Source of the DNA: Lysobacter sp. S4-A87
GTDB taxonomy: Bacteria; Pseudomonadota; Gammaproteobacteria; Xanthomonadales; Xanthomonadaceae
Direction of reading: 5' to 3'
NCBI RefSeq assembly: GCF_022637455.1
Contig: NZ_CP093341.1
Span: forward strand, 2,108,001 to 2,172,000
DNA: 64,000 bases
Shown: one piece after another, positions 1 through 9,965 of the stretch
Numbering within the stretch: the first letter of the stretch is position 1
Layout of the letters: every line of letters begins with the position of its first letter
Translations under genes and position numbers: made by a program
Notes under the pieces: model-generated
What the model was told of the DNA's origin: nothing
Seen by the model: the letters and a program-made list of their open reading frames with translations, nothing else
The model's database searches: none

Positions 1-2
1 AC

Positions 3-1133
3 ATCGGCAATCCCGGCGCGTTCGGTTTCCGCGCCCCCGAGCACCTGCAGCGCGCGATCGCCGACCACATCAGCGACACCGACCCCTACACCCACCAGCA
101 GGGCCTGCCGGCCGCGCGCGAGGCCATCGCCAGCTTCCACAAGCAGCGCGGCACGCCCAATGCGAGCCCGGAGCGCGTGTTCGTCGGCAATGGCGTCAGC
201 GAGCTGATCGACCTGTCGCTGCGCGCCCTGCTGAACCCGGGCGACGAGGTGCTGCTGCCCTCGCCCGACTATCCGCTGTGGTCGGCGGCGACCATCCTCA
301 ACGACGGCCGCCCGGTCTATTACCGCTGCCTGCCGGAGAACGGCTTCCTGCCCGACCCGGACGAGATCGCCTCGCTGGTGTCCAGCCGCACCCGCGCGAT
401 CGTGCTGATCAACCCCAACAACCCGACCGGCGCCGCCTACCCGCGCGAGCTGATCGAGAAGATCGTCGCCATCGCCGCACGCCACAAGCTGCTGCTGATG
501 TGCGACGAGATCTACGACTCCATCCTCTATGACGGCAACCAGTTCACCCCGATCGCACCGATCGCCGGTGACCTGCCGTGCCTGTCGTTCGGCGGCCTGA
601 GCAAGGTCCACCGTGCCTGCGGCTGGCGCGTGGGCTGGGCGGTGCTGTCGGGCGACCCGGTCGCCAGCGGCAACCTGCACCACGCCATGGACCTGCTCGG
701 CGCGCTGCGCCTGTGCGCCAACGTGCCCGGTCAGTTCGCGATCGAGGCGGCGCTGCATGGCGAGGACACCATCGCGCCACTGTGCGCGCCCGGTGGCCGC
801 CTGTTCGAGGCACGACGCGCGGTCATCGACAGCGTCGCCGCCAGTCGCCACTTGCAACTGGTTGAACCGGCGGGCGCGCTGTATGCCTTCCCGGCCGTCA
901 CCGGTGCGGCGGCGCAGGGCTTCGACGACCATCGCTTCGCGCTCGAACTGCTGGAGACCGAAGACGTGCTGGTGGTGCCGGGCTCGAGCTTCAACGTGCC
1001 CTACCGCAACCATTTCCGCGTCACCCTGCTGCCGCAGCCCGACGACCTGCGCGAAGTGTTCCGCCGCATCGAGCGCCTGCTCGACCGCTACGCGGGCAGC
1101 GAAGCCGGACAGGCGCAGGCGGCCGTGGCCTGA
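3..1133 (+). CDS. alaA: Alanine-type pyridoxal-phosphate aminotransferase (5' end missing)
   Basis: Fold-type I PLP aminotransferase, most like AlaA, which makes alanine from pyruvate with glutamate as donor. The reading frame is open from the first bases, so the N-terminus lies outside the window. Visible marks are the substrate-loop motif NPNNPTG (codons from about 411), the CDEIYDSI segment holding the PLP-pyridine aspartate, and GLSKVHRACGWR, whose lysine (codon 603-605) forms the Schiff base. The C-terminal small domain is intact and the frame ends in TGA. The next gene starts within a few bases, so the two are probably cotranscribed. Substrate preference is inferred from family resemblance; other alpha-aminotransferases of the same fold are possible. 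Confidence 0.85.
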   Translation: MGNPGAFGFRAPEHLQRAIADHISDTDPYTHQQGLPAAREAIASFHKQRGTPNASPERVFVGNGVSELIDLSLRALLNPGDEVLLPSPDYPLWSAATILNDGRPVYYRCLPENGFLPDPDEIASLVSSRTRAIVLINPNNPTGAAYPRELIEKIVAIAARHKLLLMCDEIYDSILYDGNQFTPIAPIAGDLPCLSFGGLSKVHRACGWRVGWAVLSGDPVASGNLHHAMDLLGALRLCANVPGQFAIEAALHGEDTIAPLCAPGGRLFEARRAVIDSVAASRHLQLVEPAGALYAFPAVTGAAAQGFDDHRFALELLETEDVLVVPGSSFNVPYRNHFRVTLLPQPDDLREVFRRIERLLDRYAGSEAGQAQAAVA

Positions 1134-1138
1134 TCGTG

Positions 1139-1768
1139 ATGGACAGCGTTCCCGCCACCGCTCTGTCGTACCTGGCGCTCGGCGACAGCTACACCATCGG
1201 TGAAGGCGTGGCCGCCGATGGCCGCTGGCCGCACCAGCTGGCGCATGCGCTGCGCGGGGAAGGTATCGCCCTCGCCGACCCGCGCATCATCGCCACCACC
1301 GGCTGGACCACCGACGAGCTCACCTGGGGCATCGATGGCGCCGAACCGCTGGGCGAATGGGATTTCGTCAGCCTGCTGATCGGCGTCAACAACCAGTACC
1401 GCGGCCGCAGCGCGGTCGAATACCGCAGCGAGTTCGAGACCCTGCTCAGGCGCGCTATCGCCTTCGCCCGCGGCCGCGCCGACCGCGTGCTGGTGCTGTC
1501 GATCCCAGACTGGGGCGCGACCCCGTTCGTGAAGACCACCCAGGCCACACCGGCCACCATTGCCGCCGAGCTCGACACCTTCAACGCTGCCGCGCAGGTG
1601 GTGTGCGAGGCGCACGGCGTGGCGTTCGTCGACATCACGCCGGTGTCGCGCGAGCGCGGCGGCGAGAAGGAGATGCTCGCCGACGACGGCCTGCACCCCT
1701 CCGCGGCGATGTACACGCAGTGGACCACGCTGGCCTTGCCGGCCGCGCGCGGGCTGCTGGCACGATGA
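1139..1768 (+). CDS. SGNH/GDSL-family hydrolase
   Basis: Predicted lipase/esterase-like hydrolase of 209 residues. Block I is ALGDSYTIGEG with nucleophile Ser17; an oxyanion segment GVNNQYRG follows, and the C-terminal block DDGLHPS supplies the catalytic Asp-His. No signal peptide is evident, so the protein is probably cytoplasmic. The start is the ATG six bases after the upstream stop; a GTG one codon earlier is also possible. The gene overlaps the next one by ATGA, implying translational coupling with a methyltransferase. The physiological ester substrate cannot be read from the sequence. Confidence 0.85.
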   Translation: MDSVPATALSYLALGDSYTIGEGVAADGRWPHQLAHALRGEGIALADPRIIATTGWTTDELTWGIDGAEPLGEWDFVSLLIGVNNQYRGRSAVEYRSEFETLLRRAIAFARGRADRVLVLSIPDWGATPFVKTTQATPATIAAELDTFNAAAQVVCEAHGVAFVDITPVSRERGGEKEMLADDGLHPSAAMYTQWTTLALPAARGLLAR

Positions 1769-2475
1769 GCGATTCCTGCGGCGCGACGACGCACGCTGCC
1801 ACGGCACCGTTGCCGGGCAAGCAGGCACGCGCGCTGGCATCGGCGTTCCTGCCGCGCGAACACTGGTACGGGCGCCGCGACTACTACTATGCGTGGAGCA
1901 AGTTCGGCACCGATCCGCTGTATCCCGGTGTCTGCGAGGCCCTGCGCGGAACCCGCGCACCTCTGCTCGACATGGGCTGCGGGCTGGGCCTGCTCGCGCA
2001 TGCACTGCGCGCCGATGGCCAGCGCATGCCCTACCGTGGCTACGACAACGACGTCGGCAAGATCCTGCGCGCGCGCAAGGCCGCGGCGCGCTGCGACCTG
2101 GGCGAGGTGACGTTCGAAACCGCCGACCTGGCCGAGGGCGTGCCCGCGCATCGTGGCAGCGTGGCCGTGCTCGACGTCCTGCAGTTCGTGCCGGTGGAGG
2201 CGCAGATGCGGGCGATCGACGAGGCCATCGCGATGCTCACGCCGGGCGCGAAGCTGGTGATCCGCACCGGATTGGCCGACGGCAGCCATCGCGCCCATGT
2301 CACGCGCTTCGTCGACATCTTCGCCAAGGTCGTTGGTTGGATGAATGCGGCGCCGTTGAACTATCCCGACGCGGACGCCGTGCGTGCGCGCCTGGCCGAT
2401 GCCGGATTGAAGGCGAGCTTCACCTCGCTGCGCGGACGCACGCCGTTCAACAACTGGCTGATCGTGGCGGGTTGA
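1765..2475 (+). CDS. Class I SAM-dependent methyltransferase
   Basis: Small-molecule-type methyltransferase of 236 residues. The SAM-binding motif I reads LLDMGCGLGLLAHAL, preceded by a Tyr-rich segment (WYGRRDYYYAW) and followed by an acidic loop and VAVLDVLQFVP (motif IV region). It starts at the ATG overlapping the TGA of the SGNH hydrolase gene (ATGA), so the two are likely coupled. It has no signal peptide or membrane segment. The acceptor is unknown. Hydrolase plus methyltransferase plus the convergent deacetylase could suggest lipid or envelope modification, but this is only context. Confidence 0.8.
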   Translation: MSDSCGATTHAATAPLPGKQARALASAFLPREHWYGRRDYYYAWSKFGTDPLYPGVCEALRGTRAPLLDMGCGLGLLAHALRADGQRMPYRGYDNDVGKILRARKAAARCDLGEVTFETADLAEGVPAHRGSVAVLDVLQFVPVEAQMRAIDEAIAMLTPGAKLVIRTGLADGSHRAHVTRFVDIFAKVVGWMNAAPLNYPDADAVRARLADAGLKASFTSLRGRTPFNNWLIVAG

Positions 2476-2497
2476 GCGTCGCGGGCCGAGCGCTGCC

Positions 2498-3283
2498 CTA
2501 CGACTGCGCCTCGAGCTGTTCCGGCAATACAGTGCGGTAGCCGCGCTGGTCGAGGCGGTCCAGCACCGCCGCCAGCGTTTCGACATTGCGACCATGGCGT
2601 GAGCCCTCGTGCAGCAGCACGATCGCGCCGGGCGCGAGGTCGCGCTCGATGCGCGCGGCCACCCCGGCCGGCTCCTTCAGCACCGCATCGAAGCCGCGCG
2701 CCGACCACGCCACCCGTGCCAGTCCGTGGCGCTTGAGCGCGGCGGCGACAAACGGATTGGCCATGCCGACCACGGCACGGAACCATCGCGGCGGCGCACC
2801 GGCCAGTTGCGTCAACGCGGCCTGGGCATCGTCGATCTGCGCCCGCATCGCCATCGGCGGCAGCGCCCAGAACCGCGCCTGGGGATGGGTGTGGCTGTGC
2901 TGGCCGATGCCGTGTCCACGGCGCGCGATCTCGCCGACCAGCTCCGGCCGGGCCTGGGCGCGGTCGCCCACCAGGAAGAACGTGGCCCGGGCATTGCGCG
3001 CATCGAGCAGGTCGAGCATCGCCCGGGTGTCGTCGGAGGGGCCATCATCGATGGTCAGCCAGACCACGGGCTCGGCCGTCGGCAACCGCGTCAGCACCGG
3101 ACTGAGCAGGCGCGACTGCGGCCGCAGCGTTGCCCAGACCAGGGTCAGGTGGCTGGCCAGCAGTGCCGCAAGCCCCGCAGGCCAGCCCCATTGCCACCAG
3201 ATCGCGACCACCGCCAGCTGCGAGGCGGCAAACAGCCAGGCCCAGGCGTGGGGATGGCGAGGCGGTTGATGGAAGACTGGCAT
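2498..3283 (-). CDS. Polysaccharide deacetylase family protein, membrane-anchored
   Basis: NodB-homology (CE4) protein of 261 residues. Two hydrophobic stretches near the N-terminus (WAWLFAASQLAVVAIWW and GWPAGLAALLASHLTLVW) should anchor it in the inner membrane. The NodB domain then shows motif 1 as TIDDGPSDDT (catalytic and metal-binding Asp pair) and motif 2 as HSHTH (the two metal-binding His). The later motif is RWFRAVVG in place of the usual RPPYG, and the C-terminal segment is VLLHEGSRHG. The start is taken at MPVFHQPP; an upstream in-frame extension is Gly/Cys-rich and unlikely to be translated. The substrate could be N-acetylated glycan or polyprenyl-linked sugar; not determinable here. 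Confidence 0.8.
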   Translation of the reverse strand: MPVFHQPPRHPHAWAWLFAASQLAVVAIWWQWGWPAGLAALLASHLTLVWATLRPQSRLLSPVLTRLPTAEPVVWLTIDDGPSDDTRAMLDLLDARNARATFFLVGDRAQARPELVGEIARRGHGIGQHSHTHPQARFWALPPMAMRAQIDDAQAALTQLAGAPPRWFRAVVGMANPFVAAALKRHGLARVAWSARGFDAVLKEPAGVAARIERDLAPGAIVLLHEGSRHGRNVETLAAVLDRLDQRGYRTVLPEQLEAQS

Positions 3284-3360
3284 CGGGATCCATGGTAGCC
3301 GGGGTTGCCTCCCGGCTGCGGCGCCCCCACATGCACCACATCCCCTCAAGGCCAGACCCC

Positions 3361-4287
3361 ATGTCCCTCGACCCCGCCCTGCGTTCGCGCATCGAAACCC
3401 TGCTGCAGTCCAACCGTGTCGTCCTGTTCATGAAGGGCGCGCCGGAGGCACCGCAGTGCGGCTTCTCGGCCAAGGCCGTTGGCGTCCTCAATGCGCTGCT
3501 GCCGCAGGGCTACGCCCACGTCGACGTGCTGTCGGACGCGGCGATCCGCGAGGGCATCAAGCAGTACGGCAATTGGCCGACCATCCCGCAGCTGTACATC
3601 GATGGCGAGCTGGTCGGCGGCAGCGACATCGTCGAGCAGATGGCCGGCAACGGCGAACTGCACGGCGTGCTCGGCCTGCCGGCACCGGACCGCAGCCCGC
3701 CGAAGCTGACCATCACCCCCTCGGCGGTCGAGATGCTGCGCGGCGCCATCGCCAATGCCGGCGCCGGCTACGCGGTCCAGCTCGACATCGACGCGCGCCA
3801 CAACGCCCGCCTGCAGCTGGCACCGGTGGATGCCAATGCGGTGGCGGTCGAAGTCGACGGCGTTCGCGTGCAGACCGACTGGATGCAGGCGCGTCGCGCC
3901 GACGGCATCACCATCGACTGGGTCGATGACGAGCGTGGTCGCGGCCTGGTCGTGCACAACCCGCAGGCACCGCCGGCCGTGCAGTCGATCGCGCCGGCGG
4001 ATGTCGCCGCACGCGTCGCCGCAGGCACGCTGCGCCTGGTTGACGTGCGCCCGGCACCCGAGCGCCAGCTGGCCAGCGTCGCGGTCGCCTTCGACAGTTT
4101 CGACAACGGTCTCGATGCGCTCGAAGCGCTGCCCAAGGACACCGCCCTGGCCTTCCTGTGCCATCACGGCGGCCGCAGCCAGCAGGCGGCCGAGCACTTC
4201 CGCGACCTGGGATTCCGCGAGGTATACAACGTCGTCGGCGGTATCGACGCGTGGGCGGACGTCGACGCGAGCGTGCCGAAGTACTGA
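3361..4287 (+). CDS. Monothiol glutaredoxin - cysteine-less HesB/IscA-like - rhodanese fusion
   Basis: Three-domain protein of 308 residues. Residues 1-105 are a Grx4/GrxD-type monothiol glutaredoxin with CGFS (33-36), WPTIPQLYIDGELVGG and the usual glutathione-binding end; this family binds and passes 2Fe-2S clusters with glutathione. Residues 115-205 follow the HesB/IscA pattern (LTITPSAVEMLRGAI, then GITIDWVDDERGRGLVVHNPQA) but none of the three IscA cluster cysteines is present: the first falls in ARHN and the CxC at AVQ. Residues 210-308 are a rhodanese domain with candidate catalytic Cys267 in FLCHHGGRSQ. It is a stand-alone gene with a convergent downstream neighbour. A role in Fe-S or sulfur trafficking is inferred. 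Confidence 0.85.
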   Translation: MSLDPALRSRIETLLQSNRVVLFMKGAPEAPQCGFSAKAVGVLNALLPQGYAHVDVLSDAAIREGIKQYGNWPTIPQLYIDGELVGGSDIVEQMAGNGELHGVLGLPAPDRSPPKLTITPSAVEMLRGAIANAGAGYAVQLDIDARHNARLQLAPVDANAVAVEVDGVRVQTDWMQARRADGITIDWVDDERGRGLVVHNPQAPPAVQSIAPADVAARVAAGTLRLVDVRPAPERQLASVAVAFDSFDNGLDALEALPKDTALAFLCHHGGRSQQAAEHFRDLGFREVYNVVGGIDAWADVDASVPKY

Positions 4288-4302
4288 CCTTCCCTTGATC
4301 CT

Positions 4303-4328
4303 GCAGGGGCCGGTTCGCTGGCTCCTGC
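4303..4328. terminator. Hairpin between convergent genes
   Basis: An 11-bp stem containing two G-T pairs closes a TTCG loop (arms 4303-4313 and 4318-4328). It sits just after the glutaredoxin fusion stop and just before the 3' end of the opposing gene, so it may serve both. There is no strong T-run. Confidence 0.5.
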
Positions 4329-4341
4329 ATTCGCCTCTGCC

Positions 4342-4905
4342 TCAGCCGAAGCCACCGCCCGCATCCAGGTAGGCCTGCTCTTCCGCCGTGTTGATCCGGC
4401 CCAGCTCGCGATTGCGATGCGGAAAGCGGCCGAAGCGCGCGATCACGTCGCGATGGCGACGGGCGTAGTCGAGGTAGTTGTTGCCCGATTCGCCACCGAT
4501 CGAAGACGCCAGTTTGACCGACCGCTCCTGGTCGGCGATCGCCTCGGAGTGTTCGAACGGCATGTAGAAGAAGACGCGCAGCACCGGATCGACCTGGTGG
4601 TCGAAGCCGCGTTCGATCGCGCGTGCGGCGTAATGGCGCGCCAGCGGATCGGTGGCGTAGGCATGGCCGCTGCCGCGGAAGACGTTGCGCGGGATCTGGT
4701 CGAGCAGGATCGACAGCGCCAGTGCGCCCGGCGCGGTGTCCATCCAGTCTTCGAGTTCGCGGCGTGCGGCGCGGTGGTGCGTTGCCAGCCATTCCTCGTG
4801 GCAGCGCGCGTCGAAGCTGTCGTCGCGGTCGAACCAGCGCTCATAGCCGGCTTCCAGCCAGAAGGCGAGGACATCGTGGGGAGTGGTGGGCATGACGGTA
4901 CTCAC
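4342..4905 (-). CDS. DUF924 family protein
   Basis: Cytoplasmic protein of 187 residues matching the DUF924 (YCII-unrelated, TPR-like helical) family: DVLAFWLEAG at the start, then LLDQIPRNVFRGSGHAYATD, FFYMPFEHSE and GRFPHRNRELGR, all hallmark segments. No biochemical function is established for the family. The GTG start at 4905 overlaps the TGA of the upstream gene (GTGA); an ATG at 4893 (MPTTPHDV) is an equally good choice and gives 183 residues. Neither has a convincing ribosome-binding site, which favours coupling to the preceding gene. Confidence 0.85.
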   Translation of the reverse strand: MSTVMPTTPHDVLAFWLEAGYERWFDRDDSFDARCHEEWLATHHRAARRELEDWMDTAPGALALSILLDQIPRNVFRGSGHAYATDPLARHYAARAIERGFDHQVDPVLRVFFYMPFEHSEAIADQERSVKLASSIGGESGNNYLDYARRHRDVIARFGRFPHRNRELGRINTAEEQAYLDAGGGFG

Positions 4906-5468
4906 ACCGATTCGTCGGCCAGCTGCGTTTCCAGCTCGTTGATCCAGAGCTCGGTCACGCTTTCCAATGTCACCGCGTGGATCAACGGGCGGATCGATCC
5001 GCCCGAGTACGACTGCGAGACAAAACGCGCGTAGCGCTCGCGGAATGCCAGCCAGCTGCGATGGGCTTCGTCGAACACCACCAGCGATTCGCCGTCGAGC
5101 TGGCGACGCAGGTGCGCCACCACCGTGGCCAGCCGCGTTTCGACGCGCTGCAACTCGCTGGCCGCCTGCTGGTTCATGTCGGACTGGGTCACGGCGGCAT
5201 CGTCGCTCTGGCGGGCGACTTCCTCGGCTTTGGTGAAGTAGTTGTCGGCGATCCGCGCGGCGTTCTCGGCCTTGCCGATCAGGCGCTGCTCGAACTGGCG
5301 CAGGTCGTCGAGGTTGGTGTTGGCACTGTCCAGGCCCTGCTTGAGGTCAAGCAGCTTCTGGTTGCGCTCGATGGCCTCGACCGCGCCGCGCCGCTCGACC
5401 CTGCGCTGGACGAAATAGAACAGCCAGGTGAGCAGTGCGCCCGCCAGCAGATAGATGAATTTCTCCAT
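4902..5468 (-). CDS. Membrane-anchored coiled-coil protein with LprI-like C-terminal segment
   Basis: Hypothetical protein of 188 residues. MEKFIYLLAGALLTWLFYF is a single N-terminal membrane segment, followed by about 100 residues of charged, heptad-like helix (RRVERRGAVEAIERNQKLLDLKQ onward) that should form a coiled coil. The last 60 residues (SWLAFRERYARFVSQSYSGGSIRPL) resemble the lysozyme-inhibitor LprI/DUF1311 pattern, but the cysteines usual in that family are missing. The DUF924 gene follows with overlapping stop and start. The likely site of action is the periplasmic face of the inner membrane; function unknown. Confidence 0.65.
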   Translation of the reverse strand: MEKFIYLLAGALLTWLFYFVQRRVERRGAVEAIERNQKLLDLKQGLDSANTNLDDLRQFEQRLIGKAENAARIADNYFTKAEEVARQSDDAAVTQSDMNQQAASELQRVETRLATVVAHLRRQLDGESLVVFDEAHRSWLAFRERYARFVSQSYSGGSIRPLIHAVTLESVTELWINELETQLADESV

Positions 5469-5689
5469 TCCCCGTCCCCCGCTCCAAGTCCTCATTCCCA
5501 GGCCGCTAGTGTGCCCGGGAGGCGTCGCAAGGTCTGCGATGGCGGGCGGCGAAAGTACTTGGCGGGCCCTGACGACATGTCCTTCACGGGGCCTGCACAA
5601 GACTGAACAACCCCGCGGGCCGCTCAGGCGGCCGTCACATCGCCACCGCCATTTTCCATGGCGCAAGTCACTTCCAGAGGGAAACAACC

Positions 5690-5989
5690 ATGAAGCAGTC
5701 TGTTGTCGCAGCCCTGTTGCTTGCAGGCCTGCTCGCTCCACTCGCAGGGAACGCGCAGAACATCCAGTGCACGCTGCTCTGCAATCCGCCTCGGATGATC
5801 TGCTATCCGGCCGGAACGATACCGCCGATCAACCGAATCTGCCCGCCGAGCCGCACTGCCGAGGCGCCCGTCACCGAGTCGACGCTGGCACCGCCATCGC
5901 AGTCGACCGCCGCGCAGAGCGCGTGCTCGGCGGTGTCGGTGTTCAACGAGGAAACGCAGAGCTTCGAGTGGCAGATGGATTGCGATTGA
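5690..5989 (+). CDS. Small secreted cysteine-containing protein, unknown function
   Basis: Protein of 99 residues starting with a clear signal peptide (MKQSVVAALLLAGLLAPLAG, cleavage near NAQ). The mature part of about 75 residues has six cysteines (CTLLC, ICYP, ICPP, ACSA, and the penultimate residue) and a Pro/Ser/Thr-rich middle, consistent with a disulfide-bonded periplasmic or secreted peptide. A good ribosome-binding site (GAGGGAAAC) precedes the ATG, and a strong intrinsic terminator follows the stop by about 30 bases, so it is a monocistronic, probably well-expressed unit. I recognise no family. Confidence 0.65.
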   Translation: MKQSVVAALLLAGLLAPLAGNAQNIQCTLLCNPPRMICYPAGTIPPINRICPPSRTAEAPVTESTLAPPSQSTAAQSACSAVSVFNEETQSFEWQMDCD

Positions 5990-6015
5990 TCGCATTGCCA
6001 TTGCACCGCACGTGG

Positions 6016-6045
6016 AAAAGGCCGGCAGATGCCGGCCTTTTCTTT
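6016..6045 (+). terminator. Intrinsic terminator of the small secreted protein gene
   Basis: Perfect 11-bp stem (6016-6026 with 6031-6041), AGAT loop and a T-run within and after the 3' arm. The A-run on the 5' side could make it work in both directions. Confidence 0.85.
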
Positions 6046-6055
6046 GGCGTGCTAT

Positions 6056-6144
6056 CCCGGGTGCGCTTCGCTTACCCGGGCTACCTTGCAACGTGTGGTC
6101 CGGGCTGCCTTGGGCGTAGCCCGGGTAAGCGAAGCGCACCCGGG
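6056..6144. repeat. REPIN-like doublet A
   Basis: Two 29-nt units in inverted orientation: 6056-6084 (minus sense) and 6116-6144 (plus sense), 31-nt spacer. Each unit has a CCCGGGT/ACCCGGG stem with an internal GCG-AAG-CGC mini-stem and a GTAG end. The GTAG ends face inward. It lies between the small-protein terminator and the 3' end of amn. Confidence 0.85.
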
Positions 6145-6158
6145 GCCTGTGCAATGAC

Positions 6159-6935
6159 CTACTCGTCGAAGCGCAGGTGCCGCACCGACTTGCCGTTGCG
6201 GCGGATCAGCCTGAGTGCTTCGATGCCGACGTTGATGTGGTTGTCGACGTAGTCCGAGCTGACGCGCGCATCCGAGGCTTCGGTCTTGACGCCCTCCGGG
6301 ATCATCGGCTGGTCGGAGACCAGCAGCAGTGCACCGCAGGGGATGCGGTTGGCAAAGCCCGCGGCGAAGATCGTCGCCGTCTCCATGTCGATGGCCATGC
6401 AGCGCATCGTGCGCAGGCGCTCCTTGAAGGCGTCGTCGTGCTCCCAGACGCGGCGGTTGGTGGTGAACACCGTTCCGGTCCAGTAGTCGTGGCCGAGGTC
6501 GCGGATCATCGTCGATACCGCGCGCTGCAGCGCGAACGCCGGCAGCGCCGGCACCTGAGCCGGCAGATAGTCGTCGCTGGTGCCTTCGCCGCGGATCGCC
6601 GCGATCGGCAGGATCAGGTCGCCGAGCTGGTTCTTCCGCTTCAGGCCGCCGCACTTGCCCAGGAACAGCACCGCCTTGGGCATGATCGCGCTGAGCAGGT
6701 CCATCATCGTGGCGGCGTTCGGGCTGCCCATGCCGAAGTTGATCATGGTGATGCCGTCGGCGGTGGCACTGGGCATCGGCCGGTCCATGCCGATCACTTC
6801 GGCGCCGGTCAGGCGGGCGAAGGTGTGCAGGTAGCCGCCGAAATTGGTCAGCAGGATGTGTTCGCCGAACTGGTCCAGGGGCACGCCGGTGTAGCGCGGC
6901 AGCCAGTTGTCTACGATCTGTTCCTTGTCTTTCAC
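6159..6935 (-). CDS. amn: AMP nucleosidase, short form
   Basis: Protein of 258 residues of the nucleoside-phosphorylase fold. AMP nucleosidase cleaves AMP to adenine and ribose 5-phosphate. The sequence shows NWLPRYTGVPLDQF at the start, FGMGSPNAATMMDLL, LFLGKCGGLKRK, and the purine/ribose-binding MAIDMETATIFAAGF with VSDQPMIPEG. The length matches the short-form enzymes and lacks the N-terminal regulatory domain of the E. coli type (about 480 residues). The GTG start at 6935 is preceded by GAGGA at suitable spacing; a longer in-frame version from 6998 is less likely. The gene is monocistronic with a REPIN doublet just downstream. Confidence 0.85.
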   Translation of the reverse strand: MKDKEQIVDNWLPRYTGVPLDQFGEHILLTNFGGYLHTFARLTGAEVIGMDRPMPSATADGITMINFGMGSPNAATMMDLLSAIMPKAVLFLGKCGGLKRKNQLGDLILPIAAIRGEGTSDDYLPAQVPALPAFALQRAVSTMIRDLGHDYWTGTVFTTNRRVWEHDDAFKERLRTMRCMAIDMETATIFAAGFANRIPCGALLLVSDQPMIPEGVKTEASDARVSSDYVDNHINVGIEALRLIRRNGKSVRHLRFDE

Positions 6936-7152
6936 GTACGTGTTCCTCGCGTTGTCTCTTGCCGGGGCCAGCGGACTGGCACAAATGACAAGCTCCAACG
7001 CCCGGTCGCCAGCTTGCTGGCGCCTACCAGGGCGGGGGCTGCCTGGAGCTGCATTCTGTCATGCCCGGACATGACCTTCGTCGGCGATTGCACGGACCCG
7101 CTACCGCAGCTAGGGTGCGGATTGATTGTTCGTGCCACCTCCGGGGAAATCC

Positions 7153-8621
<1,469 letters not shown>

Positions 8622-8625
<4 letters not shown>

Positions 8626-9965
8626 GGACGATCCAATCCCACAAGGCAGGCCGACGTCCATGGATTCCCGCCGTCGCGGGAATGTCGGTGCTGCTGGCAG
8701 CGCTGGCGCCCATGGCGGGCGTCGCCCAGGAACTGCTGATCCGCAATGCCACCGTCCACACCGCGACCGCGCAGGGCACGCTGCACAACGCCGACGTGCT
8801 GGTCAGCGGCGGCACGATCCGCGCCGTCGGCAATGGCCTGGTCGCGCCCGCGGGTGCGCAGGTCATCGATGCCCAGGGCAGGCCACTGACGCCGACGCTG
8901 TTCGGCGGCATCACCGAGATCGGTCTGGAAGAGGTGTCCGGCGAGAAGGACACCAACGACGAGACCCTCACCCTCGGCGCTGAAACCAAGCAGATGACGG
9001 TGCGCCCGGAGTTCGACGTGACCCTGGCCTACAACCCCGACTCGGTGCTGATACCGGTCGCGCGGATCGAAGGGATCGGCTGGACGCTGCTCGGCGCCGG
9101 CACCGGTGCCGGCGGTTCGATCGTCGCCGGCCAGGGCGGCGTGGTGCGGCTGGACGGCAGCGCCGATCCGGTCGGGCCGCGCGAACTGTTCGTGCGCATC
9201 GGTGGCGATGCCATTGGCCTGAGCGGCAACTCGCGCGCCGCGCAGTGGATGATCCTCGACCAGTTGATCGACGAGGTGCGCGGGCGCATCCCGGCCGATG
9301 CCAATGCGGCGCTGCTGACGCCGGCCGGACGGGCGACGCTCGCCCGCTACATCGGCGGCGGCGGCCGCGTGGTGGTCGCGGTCGATCGCGCCGCCGACAT
9401 CCGCCAGCTGCTGCGCTGGTCGGCCCGCCACAACGTCCGCATCGCCATCGCCGGCGGTGCCGAGGCCTGGCGCATGGCCCCGCAGCTGGCCGCGGCCAAG
9501 GTGCCGGTGTTCGTCAATCCGCTCGGCAACCTGCCGTACGACTTCGACCAGATCGGCGCGACCATGCAGAACGCCGCACGCCTGCGCGCAGCCGGCGTCC
9601 GGGTCGGCTTCACGCAGACCGGCGATGCCTCGCACAACGCCCGCAAGGTCCGCCAGCTGGCCGGCAATGCCGTGGCCAACGGCCTGCCCTGGGACGACGG
9701 CCTGGCCGGCCTGACCCAGGTGCCGGCCGAAGCGTTTGGCGTGGCCGATCGGATGGGCAGCATCGCGCCGGGCAAGCGCGCCGACCTGGTGCTGTGGAGC
9801 GGCGACCCGCTCGAGGTCAGCGCCCTGGCCCTGCAGGTGTGGATGGACGGCCGCGCGATCCAGATGCGCAGCCGCCAGACCGAGCTGCGCGACCGCTACC
9901 TCCACCCGGCCACGCCGGCGGAGAACGGCGGCTTGCCGCGAGCGTATCCGCAGTCGGGTCGCTGA
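8622..9965 (+). CDS. Amidohydrolase-like protein lacking metal ligands
   Basis: Paralogue of the preceding gene, 447 residues. The order of segments is the same (ELLIRNATVHTATAQGTLHNADVL, then PLTPTLFGG, then a C-terminal GSIAPGKRADLVLWSGDPLEVSA), but the metal positions are lost: HSH is replaced by ITE (97-99), VHIHC by VVVAV, FHHG by IAGG, and the HSDSD region by TQTGDAS. It is therefore predicted to be catalytically dead or to use different chemistry. It begins at GTG 8622 with GGAGGT upstream and a GTGA overlap, so it is translationally coupled. A signal peptide (VLLAALAPMAGVAQ) follows an unusual N-terminus encoded across a dispersed palindrome; an ATG at 8682 is the alternative start. 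Confidence 0.8.
8664..8683. repeat. ATTCCCGC-type palindrome inside a coding region
   Basis: ATTCCCGC and GCGGGAAT arms around a 4-nt centre, the same dispersed palindrome found intergenically near 28,700 and 56,460. Here it encodes the WIPAVAG part of the N-terminus of the second amidohydrolase. Confidence 0.7.

Noticed and set aside
6921-6935. CACGTACGTG palindrome at the amn start as a regulator site
   Set aside because: It overlaps the start codon region and is not repeated elsewhere in the window; likely chance.
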